Positions 42,601-51,900 of a stretch of 64,000 bases of DNA are shown in pieces. Numbering within the stretch: position 1 is the first letter of the stretch; each line of letters starts with the position of its first letter. Under the pieces are notes generated by a model. The model was not told the origin of the DNA. It was given only the letters and a program-made list of their open reading frames with translations, and made no database searches. This DNA is from Streptomyces sp. CoH27 (GTDB taxonomy: Bacteria; Actinomycetota; Actinomycetes; Streptomycetales; Streptomycetaceae). Where the stretch lies: contig NZ_JAIQYY010000016.1 in the NCBI RefSeq assembly GCF_020181035.1, positions 62,001 through 126,000 of the forward strand, read 5' to 3'. The translations under genes were made by a program, and so were the position numbers.

Positions 42601-45600
42601 TTTCCCCGGTGCCGCCGATCTCGACGGCTACTGGTCGCTGCTCATGGAGGGCCGCACCGCCGTCACCGAGATCCCGGCCGCCCGCTGGGACTGGCGCGAG
42701 CACTACGACCCGCGGCCCGAGGGCGCCGACTTCGTCCGCAAGAGCCACTCCAAGTGGGGTGCCTTCCTGGACGGATTCGACGCGTTCGACCCGGAGCTGT
42801 TCCGGTTCACCGAGCAGGAGGCGCGCAACACCGACCCGCAGGTGCGCCTCTTCCTCCAGGAGTGCTGGAAGGCCCTGGAGGACGCGGGCTACGCCCCCTC
42901 CAAGCTGCCGGCCGAGACCCGCGGCCGTATCGGGGTCTTCGCGGGCGGCGCCAAGCACGGCTTCCAGCGCCTGGGTTCCGAAGGCCGGCTGGAGATGCCC
43001 CGCACCTCCTTCGGCGACATGGTGAACCGGGTCTCCTTCCAGTTCGACCTCGGCGGGCCGAGCGAGGCCGTCGACACCGCCTGCTCCTCGGCCCTGGTCG
43101 CCCTGCACCAGGCCGTGGAGAACCTGCGCCGCGGCCGCTGCGACATGGCCCTGGCCGGAGCGGTGAACCTGTATCTGCATCCGTCGACGTACGTCGAACT
43201 CGCCACGGTCGGCCTGCTGTCGGGCCGTTCCGACTGCGCGTCCTTCGGCAGCGAGGCGAGCGGCATCGTCCCGGGCGAGGGCGTGGCGGCGGTCGTGCTC
43301 AAGCCGCTGCGCGCCGCCCTGCGCGACGGCGACCCGGTGCGGGCCGTGATCCGCGGCAGCGCCGTCAACCACAACGGCCGGACCATCGGGTTCACCAGCC
43401 CCAGCGCCCAGCGGCAGGCCGAGGTGATCCGCGAGGCGCTGCGCGACGCCCGCGTCGACGCGCGCACCGTCAGCTACGTCGAGGCCACCGCCAACGGGTC
43501 GGAGATCGGCGACGCGGTGGAGATGACGGCCCTCACCCAGGCGTTCACCGACCGGGACGGGACCCGCGGCACCTACCGGGTCGGCTCGCTGAAGCCCAAC
43601 ATCGGCCACGCGGAGGCGGCCTCCGGCATGGCCCAGCTGTTCAAGGTGGTCCTGGCCCTCCAGCACCGCACACTGCCGCCGACGCGGTTGCCCGAGGAGT
43701 TCAACCCGGCCATCGACTTCGACCGGCTGCCCTTCGAGCTGTCCGGCGCACCCGCACCGTGGGAGCCGGTCGTCGTGGACGGCGTCACCGTGCCGCGCCG
43801 GGCGGGCATCACCGGCATCGGCGGCGGCGGGACCAACGCCCACCTCGTCGTCGAGGAGGCGCCCGCGCCCGCCCCGGCGCCCGCACCGGGCCCGCGCGGC
43901 CCGGTGCTGGTGACCCTGTCGGCGCACACCGAGGAACGCCTCGCCGCCCATGTCGACCAGTGGCTGGAGTTCCTGCGGCGGCGTCCGGCCGCCGGTCTGG
44001 CCGCGATCGCCCGTACCCTGCAGGTCGGTCGCACCGATCTCACCCACCGGCTGGCCGTGGTCGCCTCCGGTGCGGAGGAGCTGACCGGCCATCTGACACG
44101 CTGGCGGCGCGGTCGTCCGGGGGACGCCGTCGTCACGGGGACCGCCGGGCGGGTGGACCCCGCAGCCGTCGAGGCGGCCCTGGACGCGGGCGATCTGCAC
44201 GCCCTGGCCGGGCTGTGGGTGCGGGGCGCGGCGGTCGACTGGGACCGGCTGTACCCGGACGGCGCCCCCGGCCGCGTGCCCGGTCTGCCCACCTACCCCT
44301 TCGAGAACCGCCGCTGCTGGATCGCCCCCACCGCCCCGGCGCCCGCACCAGCTGTCACCGCACCGTCCGCGGCGGCCGTACCCGCGCCCGGCACCGCCGG
44401 CGTGCTCGCCTCCCGGACCCCCGCGGAGCCGCCGGCCGGGCACCCATTGCTCAGCTCGGCCGTGCCCCTCGCCGACGGCGGGGTCGCGTACACCGGTGAG
44501 ATCTCGCTGGACACCCACCCCTGGATCGCCGACCACACCGTCTCCGGCACGGTGCTGTTCCCCGGCACCGGATTCGTCGAGGCCGCGCTGTACGCCGGAC
44601 GCGACCTGGGCTGTACCGAGGTGGAGGAGCTGACCCTGGAGGCGCCGCTGGCGATGCCCCGGGCCGACCGGGTGCTGCTCCAGGTCGTCGTACGGCCGCC
44701 CGACGGCGGCGGCAGCCGCGCCGTCGAGGTGCACTCGCGTCCCGCGCGGCCGCAGACCGGTGCCGAACCGGAGTGGACACGGCACGCCACCGGCACGCTG
44801 GGTACCGGTGCCGCCGGGCCGGACCTCGACTTCACCGCCTGGCCCCCCGAGGGCGCCGAACCGCTGCCCGTCGACGGCTACTACGACACCATGGCCGCCG
44901 CGGGATACGCCTACGGCCCCTCCTTCCGTGCCCTGCGGGCCGTCTGGCGGCGTGGCGACGAGGTGTTCGCCGAGGCCGAGGCGGCCGACGCCCAGGACGC
45001 CGGCCGCTACGGACTGCACCCGGCCCTGCTGGACTCGGCCCTGCACGCCATGGGATTCGGTGAGTTCGTGCGCGGCGGCGGCGGACTGCTGCCGTTCTCC
45101 TGGAGCGGCTGGCGGCAGGCCGGCCGGGGCGCGGCCACCGTGCGGATCCGGCTCACCGCGGCCGGCACCGACGCCGTCCGCGCCCAGATCGCCGACGGGT
45201 CCGGGCGGCCGGTGGCGGCGCTCGACTCGCTGGTGCTGCGGCCCGTCGCGGGCGAGAAGCGGACCGGTCCCGCCCCCATGCCCGACGGCCTGTTCGAGCT
45301 CGACTGGACCGTGCTGGACACGGCCGGGCACACGCCGGGGCGGTGGAGTGTGGCCGGTCCCGACGACCTCGGCCTGGCCCCGGCGCTGCGTCGCGCGGGT
45401 GTGGAGGTGTCCGAACTGCCCGGCGGCACGGGGCTGATGTCCCTGGCCGCCGGCGGACCGGCGGACGATCTGCCGGCCGCGCTGCGCGAGGCCACCGCAC
45501 GGGCGCTGACCGAGACGCAGCGGCTGCTGGCCGACGACACGCGCGGCGCGGATCGCCTGGTTGTGATCACGCGCGGGGCGGTCGCCACCCGGGCCGGCGA

Positions 45601-48600
45601 GGACGTCACCGACCTGGTGCACGCCCCCGTCTGGGGCCTGCTGCGGGCGGCCCAGGCGGAGCACCCCGACCGGCTGCTGCTGGTCGACACGGACGACACG
45701 GACGCCTCGCTCGCCGCGCTGCCCGTGGCGGTGGCCGCCGCCACGGCCGCCGAGGAGTCGCAGCTCGCGCTCCGCGCCGGTGAGGCACGCGTGCCCCGGC
45801 TGGCCCGGCTGGGCACCGACGGTGCCCTGGTGCCGCCGTCCGACGGGGGCGCCTGGCGGCTGGACACGGTCGGCGCCGGAACGCTGGAGAACCTCGCTCT
45901 GGTGCCGTGGGCGGCCGCCGACGCGCCGCCCGCGCCGGGACAGCTGCGCATCGAGGTGCGCGCCGCGGGCCTGAACTTCCGTGACGTGCTCGGCGCGCTG
46001 GGCATGTACCCGGGTGACCTGACCCTGGGTGCCGAGGGCGCGGGCGTGGTCACCGCCGTGGGCCCGTCGGTCGAGGGGTTCCGTGTCGGAGACCGGGTCA
46101 TGGGCGTGTTCCCGAGCGGTCTCGGCCCGGTGTGCGTGGCCGACGCCCGCACGGTCGCGCCCGTCCCGGACGGCTGGACCTTCGAGCAGGCCGCCGCCGT
46201 CCCGGTCGCGTTCGTCACCGCGTACTACGGCCTCGTCGACGTCGGCGGACTGGGGGCCGGGGAGTCCGTGCTCGTGCACGCCGCCGCGGGCGGTGTCGGC
46301 ATGGCCGCGGTCCAGCTCGCCCGGCACCTGGGCGCCGAGGTGTTCGCAACCGCGAGCGAGGGCAAGTGGGACGCCGTACGGGAGCTCGGGGTGCCCGAGG
46401 ACCGCCTGGCCTCCTCACGCGACCTGGGCTTCGCCGACCGGTTCCTGGAGACGACCGGGGGCCGCGGTGTGGACGTGGTCCTGGACTCGCTCGCCCGGGA
46501 GTACGTCGACGCCTCGCTGCGGCTGCTGCCGCGCGGCGGCCGGTTCGTCGAGATGGGCAAGACCGACATCCGCGACCCCCAGGAGGTGGCCACCGCGCAC
46601 TTCGGCGTCCGCTACCGCGCCTTCGACGTGGTCGACGCCGGACCGCAGCGCATCGGCGAGATCCTCCGGGAGATTCTCGGCCTGTTCCGGCAGGGTGTCC
46701 TCACCCATCTGCCCCGGACCCGCTGGGACCTGCGGCGGGCGCCCGAGGCGTTCCGGTTCATGAGTCAGGCCCGGCACATCGGCAAGATCGTGCTGACGGT
46801 GCCGCGCCGCCCGGACCCGGACCGTACGGTGCTGATCACCGGCGGCACCGGTGTGCTGGGCGGGATGCTCGCCCGGCACCTCGTGACCGAGCGCGGCGCC
46901 CGGCATCTGGTGCTGCTCAGCCGGCGCGGCCTTGACGACCCGTCGGCGGCCGGGCTGGCCCGGGAACTCACCGCCGCCGGCGCCGAGGTGACGGTGGTGG
47001 CGTGCGACGTGGCCGACCGCGAGCGGCTGCGCCGGGTCCTGGACGCCCTGCCTCCGGAGCATCCGCTCGGCACCGTGGTGCACACCGCCGGCGCGCTCGA
47101 CGACGGGGTCTTCGACGCGATGACGCCCGAGCGGCTGGCCACCGTGCTGCGGCCCAAGGCGGAAGGGGCGCTGAATCTGCACGAGCTGACCCGGGAGCGG
47201 GACCTCGACGCCTTCGTACTCTTCTCCGGCGCGGCCGGCGTGCTGGGCAACCCGGGGCAGTCCAACTACGCGGCGGCGAGCTGCTTCCTGGACGCGCTGG
47301 CCCAGCACCGCCGGGCCCACGGGCTGCCCGGCACGTCGCTGGCCTGGGGTTACTGGGAGCAGGCGACCGGCCTGACCCGGCATCTCACCGAGGGCGACAC
47401 CGGGCGGATGGCCCGCGGTGGCCTGCTGCCCATGTCCAGCCGGCAGGGGTTCGAGCTGTTCGACGCGGCGTGCGGTGCCGACATGCCGCTGCAGGTTCCC
47501 ATGCGGCTGGACCTCGGCGCGCTGGCCGCCCAGGCCGACGCCGGCGAGGGACACCCGCTGCACCGCGGTCTGGTCCGCACCGCGCGGCGCCCCGTGTCCG
47601 CCCCGCGGGAGAGCGCGCCCGGCCTGCTCGCCGGGGCCTCGGAGGAGGAACGGCGGGCGGCGCTGCTGGACCTGGTGTGCGACGAGGTGGCGGCCGTGCT
47701 GAACGCCGACCCGGCCGCCGTCGGCCCCGGCACCGGGTTCGTGGAGCTCGGCCTGGACAGTCTGACCGCGGTCGAGCTGCGCAACCGGCTGAACCGGGCC
47801 ACCGGCCTGCGGCTGCCCGTCACCCTGGTCTTCGACCACCCTTCCCCGGGCCCCCTCGCCGACCACCTGGCCGACCGCCTCACCCGCACCCCCCGCCGGA
47901 CCACCCCGCCCGCCGACCTCTCGACCGCCACGGGGACCCCGGCAACCAGCGGGACCCTGGCAACCACCGGGACTCGGGCGACCACGGGGACGATGGCGAT
48001 CGCCGGGACCTCGGCAACCCATGAGCCGTCCGCGGCTGCCGGGACTGCCGTGCTCCAGGAGCCTTCCGGGACTCCGGTGGCGCCTGAGTCACCGTCAACT
48101 ATCGGGGATCCGAGAGCTGCCGGCTCCTCGGCCGACGCCGGTGCTCCGGCGCCCCGTGAGTTGTCGGCGGTTGCCGGGGCTGCCCTGAACCCCGCGCCCT
48201 CCGGGACTCCGGCTACCCCTGCACCCCCGACAACCGCCGGGACCCCGACACCCCCCGAACGCCCCGTAACTCCCGGGACCCCCATGCTCCCCGCAGCCGG
48301 GACCCGCGCCCCCCACGCCCGTCCCGCAGTGCGTCGGGCCCTGTTGCGTGGGGAGGACCTCGATCGCGTCGGTGCCGTACTGGAATTCGGGTGTCGTGAC
48401 ACCGAGGGGCTGACGGAACTCGCCCGGCTCCACGGTGAGCTGGTGGTGCATGGGGTCACGGGGGACAAGGAGCTCGTCGACCTGGGCGCCCGTGAGCTGA
48501 GCGAGCGGGGGCTGGGCGACCGGGTGGAGCTGATCGTGGCGGACGAGACGCTCGATCCCGTACCGGGCGTCTACGACGTGGTGTTCGCCGTGCACGGCTG

Positions 48601-48976
48601 CGTCCGGGCGCGGGACAAGCGGACGCTGTTCGCCCGCCTGGACGCGGCCGTCGTGGACGGCGGCGCACTGCTGCTCGCCGACTTCGTGTGCACCCTGAGC
48701 GGCGACCTCGTGGACGAGCGGGCCGGGATCGCCGTACCGACCGCGCAGGCCTGGGCCGAGCAGTTCGCCCGCAACCGGTTCGTGATCGACGAGGTGACCT
48801 CGTACGACCTCACACACCCCGACCCCGACCTCGCCGGACCGCTGCGGCAGGGCTGGGTCGTCCACCGCCTGTTCCGGCTGCGGAAGCAGTCCTCCGTCAC
48901 GCCCGAGGAACGGCTCCGGCTGAACCTGGCACACCTCGCCGACCCCGCCGCGCCCGCGCGCGACACCCGGAACTAG
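39605..48976 (+). CDS. Trans-AT PKS, two modules with mosaic reductive loop and C-terminal MT
   Basis: 3123 aa. An N-terminal docking segment (MSSSTNVRDILDGYARGAVD) fits the C-terminus of the preceding PKS. Order: KS6, serine-less ACP-like insert, linker, ACP; KS7 (non-elongating), DH, ER, KR, ACP; low-complexity Thr/Ala/Pro linker; methyltransferase-like domain. The second module's DH-ER-KR-ACP looks like a cis-AT PKS reductive loop, yet there is no AT. The ATG overlaps the previous stop by four bases, and the next gene starts 17 bp after the stop. Position corresponds to OzmJ in the oxazolomycin cluster as I recall it. Confidence 0.94.
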   Translation: MSSSTNVRDILDGYARGAVDAAQARSLLAAGRPAPAAEPPPAGPDPARPLDIAVIGMAGQFPGAPDIRTLWHNLTEGLVSYGELPEHYRAGDGPGTYRWGGALAERDCFDPEFFGIRPHEADLMSHHQRLLLQESWHALEDAALDPRALAGSRTGLFIGAEPTGYPHESFVGASDALVASRLSYFLDLRGSALVVNTACSSSLAAVHLACQSLRSGESSLALAGGVNAGLDARGLDVLVDSGAMSPTGACRTFDADADGTVYSEAVAVVVLKRLADAVADGDHVYGVIRATGLNQDGASNGITAPNGAAQEDLVLDVYRSHGIQAERIGYVEAHGTGTALGDPVEANALVRAFRKLTDARGFCTVGSVKSYIGHTGAPAGVVGLIKVLLSMRYGLLPGMPTLRRLNPLIGFADSAFVPDQEPRPWRSSTGAPLMAAVNSFGHSGTNAHLVVEQYVPAAASPAEDDGAAHLVPLSALDTGRLRALARALADHLATPPAPGPAPRPAAGERMRAVVAEVLDVAAQDVALDERLNSYGVLPEQLARIADALETATGFRPDAGALHEGTTVAELSRLAAEHIAEHTAADGPAGAPAEREPGGGATVPRPPRLADIARTLQLGRAALPVRAALVVRDLDELGAGLRALADGRELPANCWIGEAGRPGDVIRLFDEDELREAVDKWLDRGKLARVAELWVSGGPVDWRRLYGAGPVPRIPLPGYPFARHHHGLATTAPAPLPASTPADDSAPGKLAAATGSASRPAAPTEPTPVAASAAVAENSVQGAAESAEESATGTSGAVAATGTVTGTGVGQPSVPAQGRPAERPAMPDAVATASVGVPERLDRAMAERLVRMAADLVGVPADTVDAREQLDRYGIDSVTRTRLNHQLSEAFPDASRTLFFEYPKAEGVAAHLAERFPGACRTFLGWDGTGSEPAMSVPAQAVAVVPEPAPAGTGAAVPAGSGPTAPGAVPVPSAPRQEQEQEPEGADDLDGIAVIGMSGRFPGAADLDGYWSLLMEGRTAVTEIPAARWDWREHYDPRPEGADFVRKSHSKWGAFLDGFDAFDPELFRFTEQEARNTDPQVRLFLQECWKALEDAGYAPSKLPAETRGRIGVFAGGAKHGFQRLGSEGRLEMPRTSFGDMVNRVSFQFDLGGPSEAVDTACSSALVALHQAVENLRRGRCDMALAGAVNLYLHPSTYVELATVGLLSGRSDCASFGSEASGIVPGEGVAAVVLKPLRAALRDGDPVRAVIRGSAVNHNGRTIGFTSPSAQRQAEVIREALRDARVDARTVSYVEATANGSEIGDAVEMTALTQAFTDRDGTRGTYRVGSLKPNIGHAEAASGMAQLFKVVLALQHRTLPPTRLPEEFNPAIDFDRLPFELSGAPAPWEPVVVDGVTVPRRAGITGIGGGGTNAHLVVEEAPAPAPAPAPGPRGPVLVTLSAHTEERLAAHVDQWLEFLRRRPAAGLAAIARTLQVGRTDLTHRLAVVASGAEELTGHLTRWRRGRPGDAVVTGTAGRVDPAAVEAALDAGDLHALAGLWVRGAAVDWDRLYPDGAPGRVPGLPTYPFENRRCWIAPTAPAPAPAVTAPSAAAVPAPGTAGVLASRTPAEPPAGHPLLSSAVPLADGGVAYTGEISLDTHPWIADHTVSGTVLFPGTGFVEAALYAGRDLGCTEVEELTLEAPLAMPRADRVLLQVVVRPPDGGGSRAVEVHSRPARPQTGAEPEWTRHATGTLGTGAAGPDLDFTAWPPEGAEPLPVDGYYDTMAAAGYAYGPSFRALRAVWRRGDEVFAEAEAADAQDAGRYGLHPALLDSALHAMGFGEFVRGGGGLLPFSWSGWRQAGRGAATVRIRLTAAGTDAVRAQIADGSGRPVAALDSLVLRPVAGEKRTGPAPMPDGLFELDWTVLDTAGHTPGRWSVAGPDDLGLAPALRRAGVEVSELPGGTGLMSLAAGGPADDLPAALREATARALTETQRLLADDTRGADRLVVITRGAVATRAGEDVTDLVHAPVWGLLRAAQAEHPDRLLLVDTDDTDASLAALPVAVAAATAAEESQLALRAGEARVPRLARLGTDGALVPPSDGGAWRLDTVGAGTLENLALVPWAAADAPPAPGQLRIEVRAAGLNFRDVLGALGMYPGDLTLGAEGAGVVTAVGPSVEGFRVGDRVMGVFPSGLGPVCVADARTVAPVPDGWTFEQAAAVPVAFVTAYYGLVDVGGLGAGESVLVHAAAGGVGMAAVQLARHLGAEVFATASEGKWDAVRELGVPEDRLASSRDLGFADRFLETTGGRGVDVVLDSLAREYVDASLRLLPRGGRFVEMGKTDIRDPQEVATAHFGVRYRAFDVVDAGPQRIGEILREILGLFRQGVLTHLPRTRWDLRRAPEAFRFMSQARHIGKIVLTVPRRPDPDRTVLITGGTGVLGGMLARHLVTERGARHLVLLSRRGLDDPSAAGLARELTAAGAEVTVVACDVADRERLRRVLDALPPEHPLGTVVHTAGALDDGVFDAMTPERLATVLRPKAEGALNLHELTRERDLDAFVLFSGAAGVLGNPGQSNYAAASCFLDALAQHRRAHGLPGTSLAWGYWEQATGLTRHLTEGDTGRMARGGLLPMSSRQGFELFDAACGADMPLQVPMRLDLGALAAQADAGEGHPLHRGLVRTARRPVSAPRESAPGLLAGASEEERRAALLDLVCDEVAAVLNADPAAVGPGTGFVELGLDSLTAVELRNRLNRATGLRLPVTLVFDHPSPGPLADHLADRLTRTPRRTTPPADLSTATGTPATSGTLATTGTRATTGTMAIAGTSATHEPSAAAGTAVLQEPSGTPVAPESPSTIGDPRAAGSSADAGAPAPRELSAVAGAALNPAPSGTPATPAPPTTAGTPTPPERPVTPGTPMLPAAGTRAPHARPAVRRALLRGEDLDRVGAVLEFGCRDTEGLTELARLHGELVVHGVTGDKELVDLGARELSERGLGDRVELIVADETLDPVPGVYDVVFAVHGCVRARDKRTLFARLDAAVVDGGALLLADFVCTLSGDLVDERAGIAVPTAQAWAEQFARNRFVIDEVTSYDLTHPDPDLAGPLRQGWVVHRLFRLRKQSSVTPEERLRLNLAHLADPAAPARDTRN
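39750..42390 (+). other. PKS module 6: KS-(ACP-like)-ACP
   Basis: KS6 has Cys199 in NTACSSS, His334 in EAHGTGT and an intact YIGH. The ACP-like insert (~508-576) has the motif region LDERLNSYGVLPEQLARIA, without Ser. After the LPGYPFARHHHG linker there is no reductive domain, only a carrier with Ser876 in RYGIDSV. The module would leave a beta-ketone. It is one candidate place for the methoxymalonyl extender, which cannot be settled from sequence alone. Confidence 0.8.
42560..47890 (+). other. PKS module 7: KS0 fused to cis-AT-style DH-ER-KR-ACP
   Basis: KS7 keeps Cys1160 (DTACSSA) and NIGH, but EAHGTGT reads EATANGS (Thr1295). DH: His1644 in DHTVSGTVLFPG, Asp1810 in HPALLDSALH, preceded by HPLLSSAVPLADGG, a cis-AT-type entry. 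ER (~2090-2398): LNFRDVLGALGMYPG and HAAAGGVGMAAVQLARHLG. KR (~2408-2660): TGGTGVLG, HTAGALDDGVF (LDD, B-type), Tyr2555 in NYAAASCFLDA with Ser for Asn. ACP: Ser2719 in LGLDSLTAVELRNRL, again the cis-AT consensus. Confidence 0.85.
48330..48976 (+). other. C-terminal methyltransferase-like domain
   Basis: About 210 residues after the last ACP read as a class I methyltransferase: LEFGCRDTEGLTELARLHGE is a degenerate SAM loop (Arg-Asp where Gly-x-Gly is expected), then GDRVELIVADETLDP, YDVVFAVHGCVRARDKRTLF and GGALLLADFVC. This resembles the methyltransferases inserted in trans-AT PKSs, but it is short and its SAM motif is weak. It may act on the ACP before it, on the next module, or be inactive. 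Confidence 0.6.
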
Positions 48977-48993
48977 AAGGAGCAGTCGATTCA

Positions 48994-51900
48994 ATGTCGC
49001 CCCACGTCAAGCAGGCGCTGACGGACATCGCGGCCCAGGTCCTCGACGTCTCCGCCGCCCAGGCGGCCACGGCCGACCTGCGCGGACTCGATGCCGGTAC
49101 GGCCGTACGGATGACCGAGGCGGTCAACGGCCGCTTCGGCACCGCCCTGCCCACCAGCGCGGTCACCGCGGCGGACGATCTCGACGCCCTCGCCGTACGC
49201 GTCGAGGCCCAGCTCGCCGCCCAGGAGCCCGCCGACGCGGTCGCCGTGATCGGCATGCACTGCCGTACGGCCGGTGCCGACGACCCCGACCAGCTGTGGG
49301 AGGTGATCCGCGAGGGCCGGGACCGCACCACCGAGGTGACGGACCCGGTCGCGCTGGCGCTGTTCCGCGAGCACTTCCCGGACGCCGCGCCGCCGCGCTA
49401 CGGCGCCATGGCCGGCACCGAGCTGTTCGACCCGGCCTTCTTCCGCATCTCCCCGCGTGAGGCCGCGGCGATGGACGCCGCACAGCGCGTCCTGCTCGAA
49501 TCCTCCTACCACGCGCTGGAGGACGCGGCGCTGGACGCCTCCACCCTGCAGGGCCGCGCGGTCGCCACGATCGTCGGCAGCACGGGTCTCGCGCCGCAGG
49601 CCGAGTACTCGGCGCACGCTCTGATGGGCGCGGACACCAGCATCATGGCCGCCCGGCTCGCCTACCACCTCGACCTCGCCGGGCCCGCGCTGACCGTGGA
49701 CACCGCCTGCTCCTCGTCCCTGGTCGCCGTGGACATCGCCCGCCGCCTGCTGCTGTCCGGCGAGGCCGACCTGGCGCTGGCCGGCGGCGTGTACGTGGCC
49801 AACCACCCCGGCACCTTCGTCACCATGGAGGCGCTCGGCACGGTGTCGCCGAACCGCTCGTGCCGCCCCTTCGACGCCGACGCCGACGGCATGCTGCTCG
49901 GCGAGGGCGTGGGCGTGGTCGTCCTGAAGCGGCTGTCGGACGCTGTGCGCGACCACGACCGGATCCTCGGCGTGATCCGGGGCAGCGGCACCAACCAGGA
50001 CGGCCGCACCTCCGGCATCACCTCACCCAGCTCCAGCGCCCAGCGCGACCTGCTGCGCGCCGTCTACCGCCGGGCCGGGATCGGGATGGACCGCCTCGGC
50101 TACATCGAGGCACACGGCACCGGCACCAGCCTGGGCGACCCCATCGAGGTGCAGGGCCTCATCGAGGCGTTCGAGGAGTTCACCGACCGCCGGGAGTTCT
50201 GCGCCCTGGGCTCGGTCAAGGCCAACATCGGCCACACCATGGGTGCCGCCGGCGTCCTCGGCCTGATCAAGGTGCTGCTGTGCCTGCGGCACGCCAAGCT
50301 GCCGCCCGCCGCCAACTTCCGCACCGAGAACAAGCACGCCGACTTCGCCGGCGCCCCCGTACGGGTCAGTCGCGAGCTCGCCGACTGGACGGCCGACGAC
50401 GGCGCGCCCCGGCTCGCCGGGGTCAGCTCCTTCGGGTACAGCGGCACCAACGCGCATGTGATCGTCGAGGAGTACCCGGAGCCGGTGCGCCGTACCGGGT
50501 CCCGGCGCAGGCGGCAGCTGGTGCCGCTGTCGGCCCGCGGCGAGGAGCAACTGCGCGCCAAGGCGGGGGCGCTGGCGGCCCGGCTCAGGAGCGGCGGCCT
50601 CGGCGACGCCGACCTGCCGGACCTCGCCCACACCCTCCAGGTGGGCCGGGAGGCGTTCGCCCAGCGACTCGCGGTGTGCGCCGGCAGTGCCGGTGAACTC
50701 GCCGACCGGCTGGCGGAGTTCGCCGCGGACGGCAGCACCGGGCCGTTCGTGCACCGGGGCGAGGCGCCCGAGCGGCGCGGCCGCGGCCGCGAGGACCGGC
50801 CCGCCGGCCGGGACCTGGACGCCCTCGCCGCGGCCTGGGTCACCGGGGCCGACGTGGACTGGGCCCGCCTGCACACCGGCACCGTCCCGCGCCGCATCGG
50901 GCTGCCGCCCCACCCGTTCGAACGGGAGGCCTTCCCGCACGTCTGGGCCCAGGGCACTCCCGGCGCCCCCACGCCAGCGGGCACGGTCGGCGCCGTCGAG
51001 GCTCCCGGCGCGGACGGCGCCGTACCGTCCGTCCTGTCGGCTCTCGACGCGGCGGCCGACGCCCAGCTGCGGGACGACCCCAAGTCCGGCGACCTTGAGG
51101 CCGCGCACCGCTCCGAGGTGATGGTCCGCGAGCTCGCCACGGTCTGCCGCACCCTGCTGTTCGCCTCCCTGCGCCGCATGGACGCCTTCGCCGCGGCCGG
51201 CGAACGCCATCGGCCCGAGGAGCTGGCACGGCGACTGGACGTCGTACCCGAGTACCGCCCGCTGTTCCGGGAGCTGCTCGCCGTCCTCACCGACGCGGGC
51301 CTGCTGCGCACGGAGGGGGACGACCTGGTCACCACCGGCCGGGTCACCGGGCCCGACGTCCTGGACTGGACCCCGGAGCAGGTGGCGGCCGTCACCGACG
51401 AGGTCGTCGCCCGCTACCCGGAGATGGCGGGCTACGCCCGGCTGCTCACGCTGTGCCTGGCGGACCTGCCCGAGGTGCTGACCGGGCGGCGCAAGGCGCA
51501 CGAGGTCCTCTTCCCGGACGGCTCGTTCGACGCCGTCGAAGCCGTCTACCACAGCGACCACGACACCAACGGCCTGGTCGCCCGGCTGGTCGCCGAGTAC
51601 GTCCGGGCCCGCCGGGCCGCCGATCCGGGGGCCTCCGTGTCGGTCCTGGAGATCGGTGCGGGCACCGGCGGCACCACCGCCAAGGTGCTGCCCGCCCTGG
51701 ACGGCGCCGGCGGCGATCTCGCCTACGTCTACACCGACATCTCCCGCGGCTTCACCCAGTACGGCCGCAGCCGGTACGGCGCCGACCACCCCTACGTCGA
51801 CTTCCGGCCCCTCGACATCGAGCAGCCGCCCGCCGGCCAGGGCTTCGCACCCGGCACCCACGACGTCGTGCTGGCCTGCAACGTCCTGCACGCCACCCGG

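Noticed and set aside
38870..46327. A minus-strand open frame of about 2485 codons
   Set aside because: It is antisense to two real PKS genes and crosses their junction; no recognisable domain.
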